Assembly: GCA_965262775.1 (NCBI GenBank)
Contig: CBDHFT010000004.1
Span: 1-40,891 of the forward strand
Source: JASGCL01 sp965262775
GTDB lineage: Bacteria > Pseudomonadota > Alphaproteobacteria > JASGCL01
DNA length: 40,891 bases
Reading direction: 5' to 3'
Each line of letters starts with the position of its first letter. Position 1 is the first letter of the stretch. The notes below the pieces were generated by a model. It was not told where the DNA came from. It searched no databases and worked only from the letters and a program-made list of their open reading frames with translations. The translations under genes were made by a program, and so were the position numbers. Of this stretch, positions 32,241 to 40,510 are shown in pieces.

Positions 32241-32981
32241 ATGAGTGATAATTTTTCATTTTCATCGGTCGCCAGCAAATCGAAGGTTACTTACGATGTT
32301 GGCTTGCGCCGTTTTATGCTATCCACTTTTAATTACATGGCGCTGGGTGTGGCCTTCACGGGTTTGGTTACCTTGTGGTTATCGGTCAACACTGAGATCA
32401 TGCGCAGTTTATCTTTGGGAATCATGTCGCTGGTCATCTTTGGTGCGACTCTTTTGTTGGGTGTGTTTGCGCCCCGCATCATTTTGCAAAGCCGTAGCAT
32501 CGCCAGCGCGCATTTGGCCTATTGGGGCTATGCCGCCATGGTTTCAATATTGATTAGCCCGTTGATTTATTCATTTTTGAGCGTTGAAGGGGGCGTTGCC
32601 GATTTGGCGCGTGCTTTCTTCATCACCTCGGGTATGTTTGCTGGGGCAAGCCTTTATGGTTATGTTACCCGCAAAAATTTGCAAGGCATGGGCGGATTTT
32701 TAGCCCTGGTGTCTATCGGCATTTTGATAGCCCTGGTGGTTAACATGTTTTTGAAAAGCACTGCTTTTGGCCTGCTGTTATCGGTGGCCATTGTGGTTAT
32801 CTCGGCCTTGGCAACTGCCTTCCAAACCCAGATGTTGAAACAACAATACGACAGTTTCTACGCCGCGGGTCCCGCCATGGTGTCGCGACTTGGTATCTTG
32901 GGTGCCTTGATGCTCTATGGGTCCTTTATCAATATGTTTATTAACATATTGCAAATCATCGGCCTTTCAAGACGCGATTAG
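32241..32981 (+). CDS. Bax inhibitor-1/YccA-family membrane protein
   Basis: The 246-residue protein has about seven transmembrane helices after a short soluble start with the family's YDVGLRRFMLSTFNYMALGV. The fourth and fifth helices carry FFITSGMFAGASLYGY. The C terminus has the segment before FINMFINILQIIG that ends BI-1 proteins. E. coli YccA protects SecY from FtsH, and other members are pH-sensitive calcium leak channels; the role here is unknown. ATG 32241 is preceded by AAGGAGTCAC. It is probably a single-gene unit, since a consensus promoter precedes it and a terminator follows. Confidence 0.88.
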   Translation: MSDNFSFSSVASKSKVTYDVGLRRFMLSTFNYMALGVAFTGLVTLWLSVNTEIMRSLSLGIMSLVIFGATLLLGVFAPRIILQSRSIASAHLAYWGYAAMVSILISPLIYSFLSVEGGVADLARAFFITSGMFAGASLYGYVTRKNLQGMGGFLALVSIGILIALVVNMFLKSTAFGLLLSVAIVVISALATAFQTQMLKQQYDSFYAAGPAMVSRLGILGALMLYGSFINMFINILQIIGLSRRD

Positions 32982-32995
32982 ATTATAAAAATATT

Positions 32996-33036
32996 ATGGC
33001 GGTTCGTGATAACATTCATGAACCGCCATTTTTTTA
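32996..33036 (+). terminator. Rho-independent terminator of the Bax-inhibitor-1 gene
   Basis: The arms ATGGCGGTTC (32996-33005) and GAACCGCCAT (33020-33029) are perfect, with a 14-base loop and a T7 run after. Confidence 0.88.
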
Positions 33037-33066
33037 TTCACCATTGATGATGCAGAAACACCGAAC

Positions 33067-34092
33067 ATGTCTTTAAATATTCTTAAACGGGGGGAACGGG
33101 GGGCTATCCCCGCGCCCTATGGTTTTCAAGCATCCTTGCTGGATTTCGAACAGCCCCTGGTTGCCCCATTACAAAAAGAGTTGAATGAATTAGAAGAATT
33201 ACAAGAAAAAAAGGGCAAGCAATCGGTTGCGTTGGAAGCAGAAATAAAATTGCTGAAAGAAAAAATTTCGCAGAATTTAAAAATACTTTACGAACAATTA
33301 ACCCCGTGGCAAAAGGTTCAGGTGGCACGCCACGCGCAACGCCCAAGGTTTTTGGATTTTGCCCATAATATTTTTCAAGATTTTACCCCGTTGGCGGGTG
33401 ATAGATATTATGGCGAAGATTGCGCCATTGTTGGCGGCATGGCATTTTTTGATAACCAACCTTGCATTTTGGTGGGGCAAGAACGCGGCAACGATACCAT
33501 CAGCCGTATCAAACATAATTTTGGCATGCCCAAGCCCGAGGCCTACCGCAAGGCCATCAGGCTTATGAAATTGGCCGACCAATTTTCTTTGCCAGTTATT
33601 TCGTTGGTTGATACCCCTGGTGCTTTCCCTGGGGTCGAGGCCGAGGAGCGTGGCCAGGCCGAAGCCATTGCCCGCAATATTGACGCGGGTTTGGCACTGA
33701 CCGTGCCATTCATTTCGATTATCATTGGTGAGGGGGGATCGGGCGGTGCCATGGCCATAGCATCGGCCGACCGTGTGTTGATGTTGGAACATGCAGTTTA
33801 TTCGGTTATTTCGCCCGAGGGCTGTGCGTCGATTTTGTGGCGCGACGCCAAAAAGGCGGAGATGGCCGCGACCGCGCAAAAAATTACCGCCAGCGACATG
33901 TTGCAATTTAAAGTGATAGATAAAATTATTGCGGAACCCGTTGGCGGTGCGCATCGCGAACCCGCCATAGCCTTCAGCAATACAAAATCGGCCATTGCCG
34001 AGATGTTGGGGGAATTAAAGAAATTGAGTGCCAAAGACTTAATCGATAAACGGCGAGAAAAATACCTTGTGATTGGTAAAATCGTCCGTTAG
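33067..34092 (+). CDS. accA: Acetyl-CoA carboxylase carboxyltransferase alpha subunit
   Basis: AccA with AccD transfers the carboxyl group from biotin to acetyl-CoA, giving malonyl-CoA for fatty-acid synthesis. It shows LDFEQPL, a coiled-coil-like Glu/Lys segment, TPWQKVQVARHAQRPRFLD, QERGNDT, HNFGMPKPEAYRKA, DTPGAFPGVEAEERGQAE, GEGGSGGAMAIA and YSVISPEGCASILWRD. At 341 residues it is slightly longer than most because of about 25 N-terminal residues before LDFEQPL; no internal start could replace ATG 33067. The neighbours (BI-1, msrP) are unrelated, and accD is not in the window. Confidence 0.94.
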   Translation: MSLNILKRGERGAIPAPYGFQASLLDFEQPLVAPLQKELNELEELQEKKGKQSVALEAEIKLLKEKISQNLKILYEQLTPWQKVQVARHAQRPRFLDFAHNIFQDFTPLAGDRYYGEDCAIVGGMAFFDNQPCILVGQERGNDTISRIKHNFGMPKPEAYRKAIRLMKLADQFSLPVISLVDTPGAFPGVEAEERGQAEAIARNIDAGLALTVPFISIIIGEGGSGGAMAIASADRVLMLEHAVYSVISPEGCASILWRDAKKAEMAATAQKITASDMLQFKVIDKIIAEPVGGAHREPAIAFSNTKSAIAEMLGELKKLSAKDLIDKRREKYLVIGKIVR

Positions 34093-34185
34093 AATTGCTG
34101 TTGATAGAATCATCAAATTTGTAATAGTTGGTTTTTCTATCAAGCATTATTTTGGCAAACCACATCAGGGCGCGGATTAAAAATC

Positions 34186-35235
34186 ATGGTAAAAAAAATA
34201 TCGAAGGTTGCTTTTCATCAAAAACCTGGCTGGCAATTGCCCGAAACGGCGGCAACCGATGAAGCCCTGTGGCATGATTATCATCAAAATCGGCGTAAAT
34301 TTTTAAGCCTTTCGGCGGGCATGATTGGCGGCGCGGCGGCCTACACCATTGCGGGGTTGAACAACAAATCGATTGCGGCAACGGGCGATGACGTGGCGGG
34401 CAATGGCGCGTGGATGGCGGGGGCAAAACGTTTTTATCCCGCGCAAAAAAACGCCACCTATGACAAGGCCAAACGTTTCGCGATAACCAGCGAGCATGAT
34501 GTTACCCATTATAATAATTTTTACGAATTCGGCAGCGATAAAGATGTATGGCGTAGCGTGGAAAATTTTACCCCCTATCCTTGGACCGTGGTGATAGATG
34601 GTATGGTGGATAAACCGCAAAGGGTGGATATGATGGATTTGATAAAAAAAATGGGGTTGGAAACCCGCGTTTATCGCCACCGATGCGTCGAGGCATGGAG
34701 CATGACCGTGCCGTGGTCGGGTTTTTCTTTGCGTAAATTATTATTGTCGGTGGGCGTCAAATCGGATGCGAAATTTGTTGCGTTTGAAACCAAGGCCGAT
34801 AAAAAAACAATGCCTGGGCTAAGCCAGGTTTGGTACCCATGGCCATATCAAGAGGGGGTGACGATAGCCGAAGCAATGAATGACCTGCCCTTTATGGTGG
34901 TGGGGGCTTATGAAAAACCTTTGGCAAATCAAAATGGCGCGCCGTTGCGTTTGGCCCTGCCATGGAAATATGGTTTTAAATCGACCAAATCGATTGTGCG
35001 TATCACCCTGACCGATAAAAAACCAAAAACTTTCTGGTCGCAAATTGCCAGCAACGAATATGGTTTTTATGCCAATGTAAACCCCGATGTGCCGCACCCC
35101 CGTTGGTCGCAAGCCACCGAACGAGTATTGGGCAGGGATGGCGAACGCGTGCCCACGTTAAAATTCAATGGTTATGGCGAATGGGTGGCGGATATTTATA
35201 AAAACTTGCCGCAAAATCGCGATTTATTTTTTTAG
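34186..35235 (+). CDS. msrP: Protein-methionine-sulfoxide reductase catalytic subunit (molybdopterin)
   Basis: This periplasmic Mo enzyme (YedY/MsrP) repairs oxidised methionine in envelope proteins. The Tat signal NRRKFLSLSAGM (Arg36-Arg37) lies about 35 residues in. The Mo-ligand Cys167 is in RHRCVEAWSM. EHDVTHYNNFYEFGSDK, the WPYQEGVTIAEAMN block and LPWKYGFKSTKSIVRI are family hallmarks. The haem membrane partner MsrQ, usually adjacent, is not in the window; it may be elsewhere or absent. A seven-unit tandem repeat begins three bases after the stop. Confidence 0.92.
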   Translation: MVKKISKVAFHQKPGWQLPETAATDEALWHDYHQNRRKFLSLSAGMIGGAAAYTIAGLNNKSIAATGDDVAGNGAWMAGAKRFYPAQKNATYDKAKRFAITSEHDVTHYNNFYEFGSDKDVWRSVENFTPYPWTVVIDGMVDKPQRVDMMDLIKKMGLETRVYRHRCVEAWSMTVPWSGFSLRKLLLSVGVKSDAKFVAFETKADKKTMPGLSQVWYPWPYQEGVTIAEAMNDLPFMVVGAYEKPLANQNGAPLRLALPWKYGFKSTKSIVRITLTDKKPKTFWSQIASNEYGFYANVNPDVPHPRWSQATERVLGRDGERVPTLKFNGYGEWVADIYKNLPQNRDLFF

Positions 35236-35238
35236 GTT

Positions 35239-35502
35239 GCCCTATCGCTGACGCTACTTGAGGGGCGCATTATATTTGCCCTATCGCTGACGCTACTTGA
35301 GGGCGCATTATATTCGCCCTATCGCTGACGCTACTTGAGGGCAATATATTCGCCCTATCGCTGACGCTGCTTGAGGGGCGCATTATATTTGCCCTATCGC
35401 TGACGCTGCTTGAGGGCGCACTATATTCGCCCTATCGCTGACGCTACTTGAGGGGCGCATTATATTTGCCCTATCGCTGACGCTGCTTGAGGGCAATATA
35501 TT
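35239..35502. repeat. Seven-unit tandem repeat, about 39 bp per unit
   Basis: Units start at 35239, 35278, 35316, 35352, 35391, 35429 and 35468 (steps 39, 38, 36, 39, 38, 39). Each contains GCCCTATCGCTGACGCT, then A/G-CTTGAGGG and a short AT-rich spacer (GCATTATATT or AATATATT). GCCCT and AGGGC at the ends of the core can pair. It fills the space between the convergent msrP and pepA genes. The spacers are near identical, so this is not a CRISPR array. Confidence 0.92.
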
Positions 35503-35529
35503 CGCCAAAATATTAAAAAGAACCTACGA

Positions 35530-35559
35530 TAAAAATAAAAAACCTCAACCAGACTGGTT
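35530..35559 (-). terminator. Probable terminator of pepA
   Basis: On the minus strand AACCA-GTC-TGGTT is followed by GAGG and TTTTTTATTTTT. The stem is short (five pairs). A second dyad, ATAGGC/GCCTAT (35560-35575), overlaps the stop codon. Confidence 0.55.
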
Positions 35560-35574
35560 ATAGGCGGTGGCCTA

Positions 35575-37200
35575 TTACCCGAATTTTTTTTCGACCCAAT
35601 CGTTGAGGAGGCGCACCCCATAACCCGATGCGCCAGGATGATACAGCGCGCCCGCGGTTTTTTGCCACACCGTGCCCGCAATGTCCAAATGCGCCCATGC
35701 GGGGGCGTAATCTTTATCATTCATGATAAATCGTTGCAGGAATTGCGCGGCGGTGATGGAACCCGCCTGACCCGCGGCACCAATATTTTTTACATCGGCG
35801 CGTTTTTCAAAACAATCTATCAATTTATCATAATAACCGCCAATCGCCGATAAAGGCATTTGCCATAATTTTTCATCAACCGCTTCGCCCGACGTAAATA
35901 ATTCCTGGGCCAAGTTTTTGTTGTTGGTGAATAACCCCGCGCGGTCGTGGCCCAATGCAACAATCATCGCCCCTGTTAAAGTAGCCAAGTCGATAATCGT
36001 GGTGGGTTTAAAATTTTTCTGAGCATACCACAAGGCGTCGGCCAATATCATGCGGCCTTCGGCATCGGTGTTGAGGACTTCGATGGTTTGCCCCGACATG
36101 GATTTAACAATGTCGCCTGGGCGTTGCGCCTTGCCCCCTGGCATATTCTCCACAATTGCTAACACGCCGATGGCGTTGACGGGGGCTTTTCTTTTTGCCA
36201 ACAATTTCATCAATCCCGTCACGGTGCCCGCGCCGCCCATATCCCAAATCATTTCTTCCATACCGCCCGACGGTTTTAACGAAATACCGCCCGTGTCGAA
36301 ACACACACCCTTACCCACGAAACAAATGGGTGCTTGTTGTTTATCGCCACCATGCCATTCGATAACCGCCAATTGCGATTCCTGCGCTGACCCTTGCCCC
36401 ACCGCCAGCAGTGAGTGCATGTTCAATTTTTCCATTTCCTTTTCGCCTAAGATGGTTATTTTTAATCCGTCAGCCGAAAGTTCCGCCACGCGTTTGGCAA
36501 AGACAGGCGGCGTCAAAACATTGGCGGGTTCAGAAACCAATTCGCGGGTTGTAATCACCCCGTCATAAATCGCCGTTTGTTTTTGGGTCAGGCTTGCTAA
36601 AGTTTCTTTATCACCCAAACCACCTTCATAAATCACTGTTTCCTTATTAAATGGTTGTGGCGATAATTTTTTTTCATCGGTTAAATAATGGTGAAATTGC
36701 CATTGCTTCAGGCGAAACCCCAACAACATGCCCGCCAAATGCGTCGGCGGTTGGGTGTTTTTATCAACCACCCAATAAAGCGGCAGGGTGGGCGCAGGTT
36801 TTTTTTCAGAATCTTTTTTGTTATCATCGGCGGAAGAATTGCTAGCCAATAGTTTTTTTGCCAAAGCACTGGCATGTGAAAAAATTTGCCCGCCCAATTC
36901 GGTTGCCAATTGTTCGGCGGATTTTTTTTGCGCGAAGGCATCGTCATCTTTTTTGTTGGCGGGTTGCGGGTTTGCGGTGCCGTAAAGCAATACCGCGTGC
37001 CATTTGGTGCCAACGGGGGCCATGATTTCTAAAAAAGTTCCTGCCTTGTCTTTAAAATTGGCAACCAGCATCGCACGGCTTAACTGGCCCGAAGTAAAAC
37101 CATCCAAGTCGCGGGTTAATGCCCCCGTCAGCGGTAAAATTAAAATCCCCGATTGATTTTCTGGACTGTTGAGACTGTTTTCAAGTTGAAAATGTAACAT
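35575..37200 (-). CDS. pepA: Leucyl aminopeptidase (M17)
   Basis: This cytosolic dizinc aminopeptidase removes N-terminal residues from peptides. The catalytic domain has VGKGVCFDTGGISLKPSGG (metal Lys and Asp), MIWDMGGAGTVTGLM, ENMPGGKAQRPGDIV, and the signature NTDAEGRMILADAL (usually NTDAEGRL) with further metal ligands. The N-terminal macro-like domain is about residues 1-200, with a polar insert (SNSSADDNKKDSEKKP). At 541 residues it is longer than the E. coli protein (about 500). It is convergent with msrP, with the tandem repeat between. The upstream neighbour purH is on the same strand, 79 bases away. Confidence 0.93.
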   Translation of the reverse strand: MLHFQLENSLNSPENQSGILILPLTGALTRDLDGFTSGQLSRAMLVANFKDKAGTFLEIMAPVGTKWHAVLLYGTANPQPANKKDDDAFAQKKSAEQLATELGGQIFSHASALAKKLLASNSSADDNKKDSEKKPAPTLPLYWVVDKNTQPPTHLAGMLLGFRLKQWQFHHYLTDEKKLSPQPFNKETVIYEGGLGDKETLASLTQKQTAIYDGVITTRELVSEPANVLTPPVFAKRVAELSADGLKITILGEKEMEKLNMHSLLAVGQGSAQESQLAVIEWHGGDKQQAPICFVGKGVCFDTGGISLKPSGGMEEMIWDMGGAGTVTGLMKLLAKRKAPVNAIGVLAIVENMPGGKAQRPGDIVKSMSGQTIEVLNTDAEGRMILADALWYAQKNFKPTTIIDLATLTGAMIVALGHDRAGLFTNNKNLAQELFTSGEAVDEKLWQMPLSAIGGYYDKLIDCFEKRADVKNIGAAGQAGSITAAQFLQRFIMNDKDYAPAWAHLDIAGTVWQKTAGALYHPGASGYGVRLLNDWVEKKFG

Positions 37201-37279
37201 GGTTATTTGTTATCACAAAAAAACAAATTTATCAAATAGGGGTATAGGAAGAATGATAAGCCAACCCCTATCAACCATT

Positions 37280-38929
37280 TTAATGGTGGAAATGACGGCT
37301 ATGGCAAAATACCAATTTGATATGACGCGCCTTGCAAGCGGCAATGACTTCTTTATCTTTTATCGAACCGCCAGGTTGGATAATGGCCGTGATACCGCCG
37401 TTGGCAAATATATCAACATTGTCGGTGAAGGGTAAAAAACCATCCGACGCCACCACGGGGTTAATCGGTTGGGATAAAAGATTGAGCAGGGGCGAGGCAG
37501 GACGCGCCGCGTCGCCGCCCGTAAGATTTTTTTTCAACATATCGCCGACTGCTTTTTCAGAAGCCATAACGCGGCTGGTCGCGCCACCGCCCAGGCCCAA
37601 TGTCGTGCCACTGGCGACAATGGCGATAGAATTAGAACGCATTTCCTTGGCCACCATCATGGCCAACAACATGTCTTGCCATTCTTGGGCGGTGGGTTGT
37701 TCGTCGGTCATGACTTCGCAATTTTTTTGCAAGATAGGTTTGTTATCGTGGTCCTGTTGTAATATACCGCCCATCACCGAACGATATTCTTTTTTATATT
37801 GCTCGGCGGTGGGAAATGGTTCAATGGATAAAACCCGCAAATCTTTGCGGCTGGCCAATAAATTTTTAGCCTCATCGGTTACTTCGGGCGCAATGATAAT
37901 TTCGAAGAATATTTTTAAATGCAAAATAGCCTCCGCCAATTTTTTATCCAGCGTGCGGTTGACGCCAATAATCCCGCCAAAGGCCGAAACGGCATCGGCG
38001 TAAAAAGCATGGTGAAAGGCGGTAACAATATCGTCGGCCATCGCAACGCCGCAAGGGTCGGTGTGTTTGATAATAACCGCGCTGGGTTTTTGCAAATGGG
38101 CGGTGGTTATCAGCAAACGCAACGCCGCATCAAGATCCAGATAATTGTTGTAGCTTAATTCTTTGCCTTGCCATTGCTTCATCTTGCCCAAGCCAAATTG
38201 TTGGTCGGTAAGAAAGGCAGCCGATTGATGCGGGTTTTCGCCATAGCGCAAACCCACGGCGGCGGTGGGAACATAGAGGGGGGCGGCGTTGACCGCAGTT
38301 GCCTTGCCCCGTTTGGATTCGGATGAATCACCGTCAAACCAATCGGCTATCAATTGGTCATAATGGGCAACATGGCGAAAGGCGATTTGCGCCAAGTTTT
38401 TGCATGTTGCGGATGACAGGCTTGGCTTGCCGCCCTGTTGCTTATTTAATTCTTCTATCACCATGTTGTAATCATCGGGGTTGGTGATAACCCCCACCGA
38501 AGAAAAATTTTTGGCGGCCGCACGGATAAGCGCGACCCCGCCAATGTCTATTTCTTCTATCATGGCATCATCGGGCAGAGATTTTTTTAACGCATCGGCA
38601 AATGGGTAGAGGTTCACCACCACCAAATCAATTTTTTTTATCTGATGGGTGGCAAGGTCGGCCACGTCGCCCCCATTGTCGGGGCGTGCCAAAATAGCAC
38701 CGTGAATATGGGGGTGCAAGGTTTTCACCCGCCCACCCAAAATTTCAGGAAAGTTGGTAAGGGATTCGACGGTGGAGGTTGCGATGTTATTTTTTTGTAA
38801 GAATGTTGCGGTGCCGCCCGATGCTACTATCGCAACCCCCAGGTTTTGTAAAGCGGTGGCCAGCGGTAAAAGGTTGGTCTTATCGCTGACCGAAATTAGG
38901 GCGCGTGTAATAATCGTGGCGGGGCTCAT
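37280..38929 (-). CDS. purH: Bifunctional AICAR transformylase/IMP cyclohydrolase
   Basis: PurH catalyses the last two steps of IMP synthesis. The N-terminal IMP cyclohydrolase (MGS-like) domain has RALISVSDKTNL, ASGGTATFL and GGRVKTLHPHIHGAI. The transformylase part has LRYGENPHQSAAF, AVIIKHTDPCGVA, SNSIAIVASGTTLGLGGGA and ends in CHSRHFHH (usually RHFRH). ATG 38929 (549 residues) is chosen because SPATIITRALISVSDK fits the family N terminus; the frame extends 41 codons further, but those residues look non-coding and would overlap the divergent gene. Its presence argues against a purine-scavenging obligate parasite. Confidence 0.94.
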   Translation of the reverse strand: MSPATIITRALISVSDKTNLLPLATALQNLGVAIVASGGTATFLQKNNIATSTVESLTNFPEILGGRVKTLHPHIHGAILARPDNGGDVADLATHQIKKIDLVVVNLYPFADALKKSLPDDAMIEEIDIGGVALIRAAAKNFSSVGVITNPDDYNMVIEELNKQQGGKPSLSSATCKNLAQIAFRHVAHYDQLIADWFDGDSSESKRGKATAVNAAPLYVPTAAVGLRYGENPHQSAAFLTDQQFGLGKMKQWQGKELSYNNYLDLDAALRLLITTAHLQKPSAVIIKHTDPCGVAMADDIVTAFHHAFYADAVSAFGGIIGVNRTLDKKLAEAILHLKIFFEIIIAPEVTDEAKNLLASRKDLRVLSIEPFPTAEQYKKEYRSVMGGILQQDHDNKPILQKNCEVMTDEQPTAQEWQDMLLAMMVAKEMRSNSIAIVASGTTLGLGGGATSRVMASEKAVGDMLKKNLTGGDAARPASPLLNLLSQPINPVVASDGFLPFTDNVDIFANGGITAIIQPGGSIKDKEVIAACKARHIKLVFCHSRHFHH

Positions 38930-38974
38930 GATATTTTGATAAGGTGATTCGCAAATAAAAACAAAATATAAAAC

Positions 38975-40201
38975 ATGGCGAAAGTAGCATATAACAAATT
39001 GCAGGGCAAAAAAATATTGTGGTTGGCCGCCAGCCCCAGCGTCATCATGCAATTTTATTTACCGCATATAAAAAATTTGGTCCAGGCGGGGGCGGTGGTG
39101 ATGGTGGCGAGCAATGTTGAATCCGCCACTGCCGAAAAAAAAATATTGAGCAAGCTGGGGGTGGCGGTGCATCATTTGCCTATCAAACGCGGTGGAAAAA
39201 ATATTGTGGCGGAATTGAAAACCATGGTGATGATAGCCAGGTTGGTGCTAAAGTTACGCCCTGACATGATTAACGCGCTTGCGCTCAAAATGGTTTTATA
39301 TGGGGGCATGGTGGCAAGGTGGGTGCCCGCCGTGGCGCGCGTCATGGACATGATTGGTCGGGTTGGCGGTGGCAAGGTTGCGCCGCCGTTCGCTATAAAA
39401 TTTTTGGGCAACCTGACGGGGCTTGGTTTTATTTTTATTAGCCAAGGATTATTTGCCAAAACGGTAAGGCTGGGTTTGCGAATTATTTTGCCGCATATTT
39501 TTTCGGCCATCAATAAAAAATTATTGGTGATGAACAGCGATGATTATCAATTGATGGCGACACGTTTCAGGGTGCCCAAAAAAAATATAGTTAAAATATT
39601 CGGTGTCGGGGTCGACAGCGATAAATTCGCGCCCGCGCCATCGGATAACCCAACCCAACCCAAAAAAATGATCATTACCATAGCGCGGTTGTTGCGCGAT
39701 AAAGGCATCACCGAATTTTGTCAGGCGATAAAAATATTGCGCGATAAAAATTATCGCGATAATTTTTATGTCTATGGTGCGCGTGATAAGGAAAACCCAA
39801 GTTCTTTGTCGGCCCAAGAAATAAAAGACATGGAAAAATCGGGCGTGCGTTTTATGGGTCACACCAAAGATATTAAAAAAGCCATTACCCCCGCGACCGC
39901 GGTGGTTTTATTTTCTTACCGCGAGGGCATGCCGCAAGTTTTGTTGGAAGCCGCATCAATGGCCAAACCCCTCATCGCCCTCAATGCGCCAGGTTCGCGT
40001 GAAATTTGCCGCGATAATATTTCGGGGTTGTTGGTGAAGGATAAAAACCCCCAATCCTTGGCGAAGGCCATGGAAAAAATATTGACCGATGACAAGTTGC
40101 GCCACCGATTAGGGCGTGGCGGGCGGCGTTTGATTGAAGAAACCTTTGCTTTGAAAAAAATTGAAAAACAAATGCTTGCGCTTTGGCAAAAATTCTTTTA
40201 A
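38975..40201 (+). CDS. Glycosyltransferase family 4 protein
   Basis: The 408-residue GT-B enzyme adds a sugar from an activated donor, probably to an envelope polysaccharide or lipid. N-terminal acceptor domain: KKILWLAASPSVIMQFYLPH. Donor domain: VGVDSDKFAP, IITIARLLRDKGI, VRFMGHTKDI and the E-x7-E motif REGMPQVLLEAASMAKP (Glu317, Glu325), followed by GSREICRDNISGLLV. Arrangement and motifs are those of WbnK/PelF-like GT4 enzymes; sugar and acceptor are unknown. There is no membrane segment apart from possible membrane-association patches. Divergent from purH and nine bases before the YciI gene. Confidence 0.85.
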   Translation: MAKVAYNKLQGKKILWLAASPSVIMQFYLPHIKNLVQAGAVVMVASNVESATAEKKILSKLGVAVHHLPIKRGGKNIVAELKTMVMIARLVLKLRPDMINALALKMVLYGGMVARWVPAVARVMDMIGRVGGGKVAPPFAIKFLGNLTGLGFIFISQGLFAKTVRLGLRIILPHIFSAINKKLLVMNSDDYQLMATRFRVPKKNIVKIFGVGVDSDKFAPAPSDNPTQPKKMIITIARLLRDKGITEFCQAIKILRDKNYRDNFYVYGARDKENPSSLSAQEIKDMEKSGVRFMGHTKDIKKAITPATAVVLFSYREGMPQVLLEAASMAKPLIALNAPGSREICRDNISGLLVKDKNPQSLAKAMEKILTDDKLRHRLGRGGRRLIEETFALKKIEKQMLALWQKFF

Positions 40202-40210
40202 GCGCAAACC

Positions 40211-40510
40211 ATGAAACAATTTGTGGTTACAGCGCATGACAAAAAAAACAGCACCGCGGTGCGCGCCGCCAACCGCGCCGCTCATTTAGCCTACATCGCC
40301 GATGCACAAAAAATGGGCGTCACCATTTTGTTGGCGGGGCCGTTATTTGAAAATGTTGATTGTGAAACCATGGCGGGGTCTCACCTGGTGCTTATGGCGC
40401 AGGATATAAATATTATCAAAGATTTTCTGGCGAAGGATCCCTATAACCAAGCGGGGTTGTTCGATAGGGTTGAGGTTTATCCTTTTAAAAAAGTTTTGCC
40501 CGCTACATAA
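40211..40510 (+). CDS. YciI-family protein
   Basis: The 99-residue protein of the YCII superfamily (ferredoxin-like dimeric fold) has the start MKQFVVTAHDK and the family histidine in RAAHLAYI. LLAGPLFE and the Asp-Pro-Tyr of AKDPYNQAGLFDRVEVYPF are also typical. Related proteins include muconolactone-like isomerase or dehalogenase domains, but YciI itself has no settled function. It directly follows the glycosyltransferase gene and overlaps the 3' end of priA on the other strand by eight bases. Confidence 0.85.
   Translation: MKQFVVTAHDKKNSTAVRAANRAAHLAYIADAQKMGVTILLAGPLFENVDCETMAGSHLVLMAQDINIIKDFLAKDPYNQAGLFDRVEVYPFKKVLPAT

Noticed and set aside
32036..32248. 70-residue plus-strand frame between the methyltransferase and the BI-1 gene
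   Set aside because: It contains the consensus promoter 32055-32083 and the BI-1 ribosome binding site, overlaps both neighbours and has no protein-like pattern; it is better read as promoter and leader.
35239..35502. Possible CRISPR array
   Set aside because: The units are only 36-39 bases including spacer, the spacers are near identical AT-rich 8-11-mers, and no cas genes are present.
38930..39052. Upstream 41-codon extension of purH
   Set aside because: It crosses the divergent glycosyltransferase start and has no similarity to the PurH N terminus; ATG 38929 fits the family.
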